Position numbers and translations under genes: made by a program. The notes beneath the pieces were generated by a model, which was not told where the DNA came from, made no database searches, and was given only the letters and a program-made list of their open reading frames with translations. Below are positions 20,351 through 64,000 of a DNA stretch of 64,000 nt, piece by piece. Each line of letters opens with the position of its first letter. The stretch's first letter is position 1. The stretch is from Apostichopus japonicus (taxonomy: Eukaryota > Echinodermata > Holothuroidea > Aspidochirotida > Stichopodidae). The stretch covers positions 2,971,501 to 3,035,500 of the forward strand of contig NC_092576.1 in NCBI RefSeq assembly GCF_037975245.1, given 5' to 3'.

Positions 20351-22114
20351 AAGTTTGGATATGAGAGTAAAATCCAACAAAATATGAGAAATATATATGT
20401 ATTTTGCAGATACAAATTCTGTATTATATTTAGCTTGGAACTGAATTCACCCATACAGTTTGTTTTTAAAGGCACTTAGTGGCATGAACGATGCGTTTAT
20501 CTCTGTTGTTAGCTGCTTAACGTACGGTCAGTGGAGACAATATGAAATGTTTCCATCACAATTCAACACAGGGTAATACAACTGAAAGGGGAGTCTTTGA
20601 TGAGATCTATTTGTTTCAAATGGAATTGGAATGTGCATTTTAAGGTATTAAATTCTACGTGATTCGTTTTATTATTTTTATTAATCTAAATGGAATCTAT
20701 CCTGGCCATTCAAATTAAGTACCGTGAGTTCTGTTAGCTCTACAAGAAAAGCAATATTATCGCTAATTTGTTCATATAAAATGGGAAATTAAACCTCTTA
20801 CAATTCTTGTAGTGTGTATAATAGCCGTGTTTGGGTTATGACCATAGTTCTTCATGACTACATGTGAAAGTTGAAGACTGATTTGATGAGATGAGGTTTC
20901 TAAAATATGTAATACCTTGTGGTTACACGTTAATGAACGTTTAGATCAAAGGTCTAAGAAAGCAGAAACAAATATTGGAAAATTCATCCTTGCCATACTG
21001 TTACTGTCATAAATGTGTTTAAATGTATATTAATGTGAAGATTGAAAACCAATTGCAGCAAGTAAAGATAATGCTCTTCCAATCTCCCTCCCCATCCCCC
21101 CTTCACTCCCCAACTCATGTAGGTACCTTTAGCAACATGTTTATGTAATTATACGAGACCACTGGTAAAAATTTAAAAAAAACTCTACCAACTCTCCCTC
21201 CTTTTCCCCTCCTTTTCCCCTCCTTTTCCCCCTAAATTAACTAACCCGATACAAGTACTTCTGTTGACAAGTCTTTAATGCTGTTTGGCGTTTGACAACA
21301 CAGTGGCTTTGATAAATTTATTCACAGTGTAATTAAATTCAGATCAAGGTCTATGAATAATACTTTCAATATTTAACTTTTCCGCAAAACACCGAAACAA
21401 TTGCATATCGAAAATGAAAATATATGGAAGGCCTTAATGACTTGTAGGTCAGTAAATGAGCAGTCAGTAAATGCAATTATATAATTTTCGAAGTTTATCT
21501 TTTGCTTTTTGTGTATGTGTTAATTTATCTATCGAAATGAAATCAAGCTTCAACAACTTCCTCTTTCATTATAGCGTTTCCATGTAAAACAGTATTGGCC
21601 AGAAAATGTGTAAACTTAGCTACCAATATCATATAACACAAAGACAGAATGTTATAAGGGCTTCAATTCAAAATAGAACACTGTTGAATACCTAAATCAG
21701 TTAATTAATTTTATTTGTTTTCATCGTGCGTGATATTGACTCAGTAAATTATAACAAGGTGTGCGAACAACTGTTAGCAAACTGATATCTATGCGGCAAA
21801 AGGCCTATGTCGGTAAATACGTAAAGTAACGTTAACATTTAACTTGTAAAATGTATCTTGTCATTATGCGGTTCCTATTGGTCACCATCCAGTATGACGT
21901 GTATATATGCTTGTGCGTTGTTTGAAAAGTTGTCTAGGGGCGTTTTCAGTTTTGAAGAACTTTATGATGTTCAATCAAAACTTTTTATTTGGGCTCACAT
22001 ATACATTATAGAGTCTATTTACATCCGTGATCTCTCACTTTTACTTTTCTTTGCTGAGTTGAATGCTTTACCCAGTGCTCGAATGAACCCAGAATAGAAG
22101 TAGAGCTATACAAA
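20351..22114. other. Upstream region of the channel gene
   Basis: AT-rich and without recognised genes; a short CCTTTTCCCCT tandem occurs near 21,200. It should hold the promoter and 5' untranslated region of the channel, but I cannot place a transcription start. An in-frame TGA at 22,055-22,057 precedes the start codon. Confidence 0.5.
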
Positions 22115-55429
<33,315 letters not shown>

Positions 55430-56480
55430 CGTGTTAATTCTCACTTGACGACATAGATAAAGTATTCCAGAGTTAAAGATAAAACCGATCATCAACGATT
55501 CTTTCACCCTGTAAGATCAGAAATATTGAACATGTTGAAAACGTTCTGGAAAACAATACAGGTATCACGGCAGTCGTCCTCGGCGTCGCCTTAAGTCGTT
55601 TTGGATTTTTCCAGTCTTTTACGGATGTAAAACTATGACTTTATCACTCTGAGAGCAATTCGCTGTTCTTAGGTGTAAATCCCTTCTTAGATGTTGATAT
55701 TCATTCTTATAAGAATCAAATTTAACTTTCTTAAGAGATACATAATACATAAATTAACCCTACTTCATCTTTGAATTATAGACAGCAATTAGTAGTCATG
55801 TTCCAGCTAAATGGGATATGTATAAGAAATATTCGCGTTCTTTGGGGATAATTACACTGCGTCCTTGCATAATAGTAAATGCCCATTATAAGGATGGATA
55901 TATTTCTTTGCACATTGTAATCTGAAAAAGAAAACAAAATCAATAACATTACATTTTTGGTTTTTATACATTTATGTATACTTTTGACATTTTTGTAAAC
56001 TATGTTTGTAATAATGCACTTATGACTAGAAGCAAATTGTTTATTTACTATGCATTACACCAACATATATCAGGATATTTGAATCATCGCCGCATTTGAC
56101 GTGAGGTAATTAAATAACACAAGTAAATTATCTGATTATCCGGCGACGATGTAACTATAAGACCGAATCACTTCCGCGAGAAGCATGGAGACGGAGTTAC
56201 TGTGTTGGTTTCTTATAACAATATGTCTGTAATAAACTCATTAATACCTAATTAATGCCTATGACGTATCATTTATTCTGCTTACTGATAAACTATCAAT
56301 GTACTCTCTTCCGTGCAGGATGATACTTTATGTAGTGACTAGTCTTCTATATATATATACGCTTTACATATACATTACATAAAACTATTATGTACAACGA
56401 GAGGGGTGTGGGACTGTCTCCTACAATCTTGAAACATATAGCAAAGGATATTATAGCAGTATTGAGACTATTTCACCTAC
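55430..56480 (+). other. Likely 3' untranslated region of the channel and flank
   Basis: No other coding call. AATAAA occurs at 56,231-56,236, about 800 bases after the stop, and could be the poly(A) signal; there is no direct proof. Confidence 0.3.
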
Positions 56481-57007
56481 CTCCCGATCAAGTTCTTCGT
56501 CTGTCATCTGGCTGCCACTCGTGTGCTATAAAACGACACAGAAATTAGTTCAGTTTTCAAAGTAACGATGATATTTAACAGATTTGGTTAACTGAAACCT
56601 TCGTCTCCCGATAACTCAAGTGCATTTCCTAAAGCCATGGTTTGTGAATTTTTCGAAGTCATTTGTTAAAGTATTCCGTTTTACCATATGATTACTTTGT
56701 AGATGTTTTTTCTAGAATGTTGATATTACAATGTAAATATACCGTCACATACTTGCGATCCTTGATAAAGATGAAGACGACGTTTGTTCGTTCTTTTATA
56801 TACTTGTATGATAACTTGTTATTATTGGCAGTTCTAAAACATATGAATGAAAACCTAACAAAAGAGGTACAATGAAATGACATACAATAAATCTTGTACT
56901 TAAATACGTAATTATAGTGAGAAAATTTGTTTCCGGAATACAACTTACCTCCCAAAAACCAGTTTGCAGATTTAGACCAAAAGAGACGAGTGAAGGATAC
57001 CACAGAA
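56481..57007 (-). other. Possible short minus-strand exons (unassigned)
   Basis: Two segments have good splice borders on the minus strand and compatible phase: 56,949-57,007 (ends ...LQTGFWE before GTAAGT) and 56,481-56,525 (TATAG|CAC..., HTSGSQMTDEELDRE, then GTAGGT). I do not recognise the protein. They could be the tail of a minus-strand gene or chance. Confidence 0.25.
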
Positions 57008-58969
57008 CTACAAATTAATAGAAAAACTTTGACTTCATTATACGAGAGACACAAATATAACGATTAAACGTATGACACCGTATGATAACATCATTTGCAA
57101 ATAACAAACATGTATTCATTAAAGATTCTAAGCCTTCGGTCATGCTTTACTGTCAAAAGTTATCGCAGTAGCTTGTGTAGAGCTATTTATGCTGAAGTCA
57201 TCACAAACTATGACGATGTTACCATCCATCGACTCCTTCCCTTCAGGTGGTCCAAATGTGGACCATTGTTTTTAGAAAGTCATTACTCGAGATAGGAATA
57301 CACTAGAGAGCTTCCCATAGTTTTATTTTGCACATAAGACAGCCTGCATCAATTAACAACATTTTTCCGAGGGGGTCACATGGTCTTTTTTTTTTTTTGT
57401 CTTCAATGATTTGTTTACATTCAAAAAACCGGTCGTGTTGACTTTTTTTTTTTCAAAAAAATATTGAGAACAGTGAAAAATGTCAAGTCAACTGACCCTA
57501 TCTCATACAACTAGCTAAGACATACAAGGAATCAAATCAGGAGCCTCACAGGCATATGTAGAGAGATGGCTATACATTTGGAGAAAATATGTCAGAAAAT
57601 ACGTTTTTTGGTCTAAAAAACACGAACCTTTTTCCGAAATTATTTCTCCAGAATGCCTCACCCTACAGAGTAGATTTTTAGCTCTCCAGAAACGCCACAC
57701 TGAAACGCTGGGATATGTAGAAACAATTTAGCAATAGCGCCTCCACTTTGTGAGTAATCCCTAGCATTTCAACTCGAGCATTTCTACGGTATAGAATTTC
57801 GGTCAACCACAGTTGATATGCTTCGCGTAGTCAGGGTCAATGCAATCACTCACGTAATTGAAACGGTAACTATTTAGCACATATTATCATGGCTAAATAC
57901 TTCTAAGAGGCGTTAGACCTTCTTTTTATGGGCAATTTGACCATCCAGCCGTTGGAGAAGAAGATTCTGACGATGAAATTCTGAAATTCTGATATGGTAA
58001 GCCGCACAGTTGCACACTGTATGTACTATGTATTGTGTATACATGTACTGTCGTAGCGCAATTGGTATAGCCTATATGACTTACCGTTACGCGTGGCTAC
58101 CATTGTATAACATAATACAGTACTTTGGAGAAAGGGGGGGGGGAAATCAGTCATATTCCTCACATTCAAACATAAAATTATATTTTACTTATGAAATAAC
58201 ATGTCTTGAACTCATCAAACTATCAAAAGTCCAGCAGATTTCATCAAAATAATTTCAAATGGGCAAAAAAAGTACATTGTTTGTATCATAACCTCATTTG
58301 CATATTTACATATCTAATTAGCTTAATTATAAAAAAAAAAATTAAAAATTAGAACCTCACTTCAATACCTATTTGTCAATACTTGGGTCCCTATTGACAA
58401 AATGAACAGATTTTAAGTAATTACAATGTGTAAATATTTCCCCCCCCAGGGGGACAATTATATGATCACCATTGGGGAGTGCAAGGGTTATATTTTTTTG
58501 TAAATCTATGAAATATGGGAAATGTATTAACTTTAACACGATCTCATACTATTAACGATATACATTTCCTTCTATGGTTTTTCTCAGTTAGAAAATGTCG
58601 GTCGATAGTGCGATAGGCTTGTAATATGAACACGCGCAAGTAAGCAACATAGATCGTTAATCTAACAGCTTCGTTAAGGAACGTGTTATATTATTGGTCA
58701 TCTCCGTGGGTGCTGAAAACCTTGCATTACTTGCAGTTAATAAAAGAGTATTATATTGTTCTACGAGAGCATAAGCAAGAATTAATAATTAATTGAATTT
58801 GTAATTATCGTTATATTACGGAATCGAACACACGATTATGGATTGCTGAGCTCTGTGTTGTCTTTATACTTTCTAAAACTTTCCAACATAAGCTGATACA
58901 AACAACATTTTATAATTCTCTATAGCAAGGTCTGTGAATAAGCTGAAATTCTTGTAGCACACACTGATG

Positions 58970-59325
58970 AATTCAGTACTTGCGCGACTGGGCTTCAGAT
59001 TTCACAACTGTCTGCTTAAATTAATAGATCCTGTAAGTGTTGCACTGTCTAATTGTTTGCAGTCATCTCAATCCAGAGTTGACCGAGAGTAGTTTGAAGG
59101 TCGGAAGTAAATACAAATTCATTTTTAAAAATATCCATCGAGTCAATGACTTCATGCAGCATCAGACGTGATACTGTAACCTGAGATACAAAATACGAAT
59201 ATAGTACTTACGCGACTGAGCTTAAGTTTTCACAACTGGCTGCATAGATGAATAGATCCTGCAAGTTTTTTTCTGTCCAATTTGATGGCTTCATGCAGCA
59301 TTAAACGTGATTCTGTAACCTGAAA
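58970..59325 (-). repeat. Tandem duplication, possibly with minus-strand coding pieces
   Basis: Two copies share AGTACTTRCGCGACTG, TTTCACAACTG, AATAGATCCTG and CTTCATGCAGCAT. On the minus strand each copy starts after a CAG and could encode VT(V/E)SRLMLHE(V/A)I; one continues for ~40 residues before a stop. It lies downstream of the NACHT pseudogene on the same strand. I cannot name the piece. Confidence 0.5.
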
Positions 59326-59901
59326 TGCAGAAAATGTGTTATTAAGTAATATTCGAGGCTAATATTTCAGGTGTGTCCTCTACTATTATAACGACACTGA
59401 TCAGTATAACAAGGTTCCTACTTTTCTTTTGGAAGCTACCTCTATTATTTATCAATAACATCGTTCTTATATTTGAAATTAAGATAGGAAAATAACATTT
59501 ATGTAGAAGTTTTCTTTAATTCGTATCTCACAATGAGAAGCTATAGGCAGTATCTTTAGCGTTGACTGTCTACATGTGATAAATGGATTGGCTAAGAACA
59601 GAACCCTTTCACAGTTTCTGTACAAACGTGACTGCTCCCAATCTGCTCAAGGATACCGATAATTGTAAACTTTCGCTGCCTTCATATCTCGGAGTTAATA
59701 AATAATATGTTTAGCTACGTCCGGATATATTCCACAGACAAATCGATAAAGGTGCTGATAATCAGATGGATATAATTCCTCTAACAACTCAATTAAGTAT
59801 TCGTCATTAGAGGTTTCAAATTAACTGCCAAGACTTTCAATAACACCCATAACGTAAAGTGCTGCATACCACTCACAGAACACACTATTATTATATCTGA
59901 C

Positions 59902-60750
59902 CTTTCTTGAGTTAATTCTTGCCAATTTAGCGCTGCGTATTTCTTCTCAAGAACTTCAACAAAGATTCCAATACGTAAATATTGATGGAAAACTTCGTTC
60001 CCTAGAATTTACAGAGGTAATATCTAGTCCATGACTCAGTAGAATATCTTACAAAGTGTTCATAAGATACCTCGTTAAGCATTGGATGTTTGACTCCCCA
60101 TCAACGTTTGTATGCTGAATATGCTTGTGAAAATTTCTGTGAAATGATCGTGAAAATATGAAATCATGTGACGAAAGTAACCTGTCATGGTCGTATATCC
60201 TGACAAAGATTTCCAAGAATGGGATTATCCTGGAGAGATTCTCTCTGTCGCATCATCATCTTTCGCTACAACGAAGATACTTATCTCGATCTCCGGTACA
60301 TACGGTGAACGTGTTGTTAGCACAAAATTTCAAAGTTTGGAAACATTTCCTTTCAAAAATAGCCTTAAACGTCATTTTTACTCTACTTCCATCATCAATA
60401 TATTCATCGACATCATTCAAAACAAATAACACAGACGAAGTTTGGCAGAAAACCTCTTTAATGCTATTAACAGTTAGTTTTGAGTCAGTTTGTAACGACT
60501 GCTTAACATATACATAGATTGAAGTCACTCCTACCAGTTCACTAATTTTTACTACAATCAGAACTTTTACGTCCTTTAAACGTGATCCTGGTCCACCAAT
60601 GGACCAATCACAGGGAGTTGAGCAGTCAAGTTTGTCATGTCACATCCAGGTCTTGCCTGTATGATTCAATTCCACCTTCTATGAGGACATTATTCCCCGA
60701 TTTAACAGTTTGTGATGTGATTAGATGAGGTTGTGCGTAGAGGCTGTGGG
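59902..60750 (-). pseudogene. NACHT-domain (NLR-like) pseudogene
   Basis: Reading the minus strand from about 60,745 down: VKSGNNVLIEGG followed in another frame by HTGKT (a broken Walker A P-loop), then CDWSIGGPGSRLKDVKVLIV, then VLFVLNDVDEYIDDGS (Walker B and extended acidic motif, about 60,400-60,433). A shifted frame gives VLTTRSPYVPEIE (sensor-1 type). Further shifted pieces are followed by a winged-helix-like segment, GNEVFHQYLRIGIFVEVLEK and LNWQELTQER, ending at a possible donor near 59,902. Order and motifs fit the NACHT ATPase of innate-immune NLRs, which are expanded in echinoderms and amphioxus. At least three frameshifts and several stops make it non-functional. No CARD/death domain or leucine-rich repeats recognised nearby. 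Confidence 0.65.
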
Positions 60751-60759
60751 TGGAGAAAT

Positions 60760-61907
60760 TGGCAATCATAGAGATATTACCTAAAGTGATTCCTCTCTTC
60801 TAAATGTAAACTTCTCTTGCACACATATAGAAATTAAATCTTATGAACATCTTACGAATATTGGGACATGTATGTGGAATGTATTTGGTATTTGCCATAA
60901 TGAAATCGTGTACTTTTCATTAATCCTTTGTTCCAGGTATATATATATTTATGAGCTTCCTTGACATTGGCATATGCAGCCTGTTATCCATTTTCCTCGA
61001 ATAGGGCATCATCACTGCATCTGAGGGTAAGAATTAAGAAAATCAAAGAGTTAATATCTATAAATATTGAAATGACCATCTTTACACTGCATTTATAGTT
61101 CATTGCTTAAATCTTTCATTTGGAAAGCGGGTTTATGTCCAATTGAGTTGATGGAGCATGTAGGATCACGGACCCTCTGATTGAAGAATATCAATTCAGT
61201 AGCTCAACTTGGTCTGCAAATTGATTGTTCTGGGTTATAACAATGTATTTTATCTTATGTAAGACAAACATAAGTTGGATCTATTTGCTTTCAAGGAAAA
61301 CATAAAATATCAGACGTTTGAATAGTTGCATTGTAAACAAAGAGCACATTTAATTGAATACAGAACTGTAGGCTTGAATCGCATTGGAATTGGCATGTTA
61401 AGTCAACAATGATGTGTTGAATTGTTTTAGAACGAGTTAGGGTCAATAATTTGACAAAACATGTATTTTAAATCAATCCTTCTTTAGTCACAACACTACA
61501 AAAATCCAACTAAATATTAATATGAGCAATCCCAATATAAAGCATCTTCAATACTGAAAATTTGACAATTATCAAGATCAGTTCTACTTTAACCAGCAAA
61601 CTAAAACAAAATAAAGGATCATAGAAGATGCAGGAACTTATTGCAATGGCGTAAATTTTGCCAAACAAGTGAACTAGATACAAAAGGGGTGATGTGATAT
61701 TATGTATGCCTGTATTTCGTAATATCATTTTAGATACGGTGACACAGTAGCGCGAACGACCAAGTTATTTCATCAGCCAATACAACATACAATAACATAC
61801 CCCATATTAGAGACAATTAAATTTGCTTTACTTAACGTGTCAATCAATAATTTCCTGCTTTTTGTTTGTTCTGTATGTTTCTTTTTTCGTCGAACGGGCA
61901 GCCCAAA
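60760..61907. other. No gene recognised
   Basis: AT-rich sequence upstream of the NACHT pseudogene (on its strand); no N-terminal domain found. Confidence 0.5.
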
Positions 61908-62272
61908 GGCGTAGGAACCGAGGGGGCTGGGGGGGGGGGGGGCGCCAGCCCCCCAGTAAAAATATGGGGGGGGGGCGGAAGTATCATTCCGCCCCCCCCC
62001 CCCCCCCGCTCCGCAAGTCAGAAAACCCCTTTTTCATTTCCAAATGAGAAAAAAAATCTCATTTGGAGCACCAAATTGCATTTAAGGCCAGGTGAAAATG
62101 CAAAATACTTTACAAAATGGAGTGGGAGTTGAAGTGTGCTATATTGCACCAAATTGCATCTGAGGCCACCTGGAAATGCAAAAAAAATTCCCCTCCCCTT
62201 AGACCCCTCCCCCAGGCCGGCCATCAGTCTTCAGCCCCCCCCCCCACTCAAAAGTACCTTCCTACGCCACTG
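61908..62272 (-). mobile_element. Family D MITE, copy 2
   Basis: Both ends carry GGCGTAGGAA as an inverted repeat (61,911 and, on the minus strand, near 62,269). It contains the same AAATGAGA hairpin and TGCAATTTGGTGC phrases as 37,835-38,133 and several G/C runs. Frames through it are artefacts. Confidence 0.82.
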
Positions 62273-64000
62273 TGATGGGTCGTGATCCTGTTGGGCAGTC
62301 GTGAACTTTTGCTAGGCCTACATATATACTGTATAGACTCATGAAAGTGAAGTTTAACATTGTTCTTCCTACATTGGAGTCAGCTTCAACGACCTCAGGG
62401 CCGCACACCCTCCTTTATAAAATAATTGATTCCTCTCAGGCCCTTCTATAAAAGTTTATATCCTGCCGACATCAGACGGAAGAGAACCCACCCCCCCCCC
62501 CCCGACACCTCCCCTGTTCACAACACTGTTTCTAAGCAGACTATTGCCTACCGTAGCTGATTGTGGTTATTCTTTCATTGACCGCGCAATCTGATAGCTG
62601 TTTTATACCTGACTATAGGCTGACTGAATATATACCGACACACGTAAAGTGCAGACACTAGTTTGGAAAATATTTTACCGACGTAGCTGTTATCCGTTCA
62701 CCGCAAAGAACTTATCAAAGAGATTGAAATTATGCAAAACTCTCAACAAATTGTTACTGGCCGATAAGCAAAACATACATAAAAGCATAGAAATCTGCTC
62801 TTTGTTTATTGTTTTCTCAGTACTGACATGTGAATCCATGCAGTATCTACCATATATGCCTATGATTTGTAAGCAGCATACAGTACATTGTTGTAAATTT
62901 AAGTTCAATTGAATCCTGTACAAGAGGCATAGATACAACACTGACTGTTTTTAAACAAGACTGTTTGTTGTGTGGTAGGGTGGCAGGGTGGGGTGGGGGC
63001 GGATGGGGAAAAGGGTTGGAATCTTGCAAAATACAGAATATTTGCGCGACACCCCGATACTGTGCATTTGCGTGACGGCCGCACCTGGAAGAGAAGTTTT
63101 TTTACAGGTTTATGATATGAAAGTAACGACTTTACATGTTGCTATAGTAACGTCATAATTTTCATATATGTCATACACACAACCGCCATATAGGCAAGCA
63201 GCCCGTGAAATCTCTACTCCAGTTCATCTCGTTGATGATGTCAGGTTGACGTAGTCTAGTGACGTATATTGCCTTTTGTGAAGATTATTATCATAAGCTT
63301 GTCGTACATCCGAGTTAATCCAATTTCATCAAAATTTGAATTGTTTCCTTTTTCGTCAAATGTCTGTCTGTAAAATAATTATATTAACAAGGTCGGACAT
63401 ACGCGTACCATCGCTGTTGATGATATAACTGGATCCCTCCCCCCCCCCCCCCCAGCAATTCTAAACCACGAGGGAACAGAAAGAGATGCAGAGAAGCAAA
63501 CTGCCATGTAATCTATAATCTCTCTGAAAACCATTTTACGATTTTGGGTAAATTTGGCTGTAAATATATAGTTCGATATATGCGATTAATAAGGTCAATG
63601 CAAGTCGTTTATTTACGCTGTGGTTTCTCTATAGATACAGTACATCAATCTGCTTTGTCGTTGTGTGTCGGTTGTAATATGATTAAATACTGATACAGTT
63701 ACCGTTGTATTGGTTTAACATCATATATTTGGTATTTGTTGAAATGTTTGAGGCACAGGTGTAGTAACATAGTTTAGATAGAAGTGTTATCGAATGCATG
63801 CATTTATAACTAAGGGCGGATAGCGTGTGGAATCATCGTATTTGACATAAGCATGCATTTTGTACAGTAATAATAAGCTTTTATAGAATAAATGCACGGG
63901 GTGGAGGTTGTGGGTTCGAAATCCAATGAAGCTGACAGTTGGATATAGGTAAGGTATCGATATAAACTTGAAAAGGTGGCATGGCATATATGTAGACGCC
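62273..64000. other. No gene recognised
   Basis: C runs at 62,490 and 63,438. GGGTTCGAAATCC near 63,911 resembles a B box with one extra base but has no tRNA fold around it. Confidence 0.5.

Noticed and set aside
58050-58080. A-box-like TAGCGCAATTGGTATAGCC
   Set aside because: No B box at the right distance and no tRNA fold.
63900-63930. B-box-like GGGTTCGAAATCC
   Set aside because: One base too long for a B box, with no A box upstream.

Overview
The window is animal genomic DNA: AT-rich, dense in microsatellites and transposon debris, with one multi-exon ion-channel gene using GT-AG introns. The mix of a DEG/ENaC channel, a CsRn1-type Ty3/gypsy element, tRNA-derived SINEs and a NACHT (NLR-like) pseudogene suggests a marine invertebrate. 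An echinoderm such as a sea cucumber is my best guess, but nothing here proves the species.

Layout. 1-1.1 kb has an array of CTTAAG-centred palindromes. 2.2-5.0 kb is a decayed copy of a multicopy SAM-like/C2H2 gene family, itself hit by a small DNA transposon. 5,909-12,173 is a young Ty3/gypsy retrotransposon (LTRs about 99% identical, short target duplication) of the CsRn1 type. It carries an extra SGNH-hydrolase-like ORF before gag and a frame break in the protease at a CA tract. 12.9-13.4 kb is a pure GATG microsatellite, and 14.3-15.3 kb is a LINE remnant. 15.7-17.2 kb holds a cluster of non-autonomous DNA elements, followed by minor tandem repeats.

22,115-55,429 (+) is a complete 11-exon DEG/ENaC (amiloride-sensitive sodium channel) gene. 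I reconstructed it by hand from splice sites; the exons sum to 1,566 nt (521 codons plus stop) with every junction in phase. Intron 1 is about 24.8 kb and holds most of the repeats: a degenerate ~125-bp satellite, tRNA-derived SINEs (one inserted in another), a TIR-X-TIR-X structure with 124-bp perfect inverted repeats, nested hAT-like elements, nested tandem repeats, and a second pseudogene fragment. Several later introns carry local tandem duplications; one copies the 3' end of exon 7 together with its splice donor.

55.4-64 kb has the likely 3' untranslated region of the channel, a minus-strand NACHT-domain pseudogene (about 59.9-60.75 kb), and a second copy of a MITE also found in intron 1. 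I see no rRNA, functional tRNA, CRISPR or bacterial feature. Of the genes, only the channel looks intact and host-owned; the rest are mobile elements or their remains.
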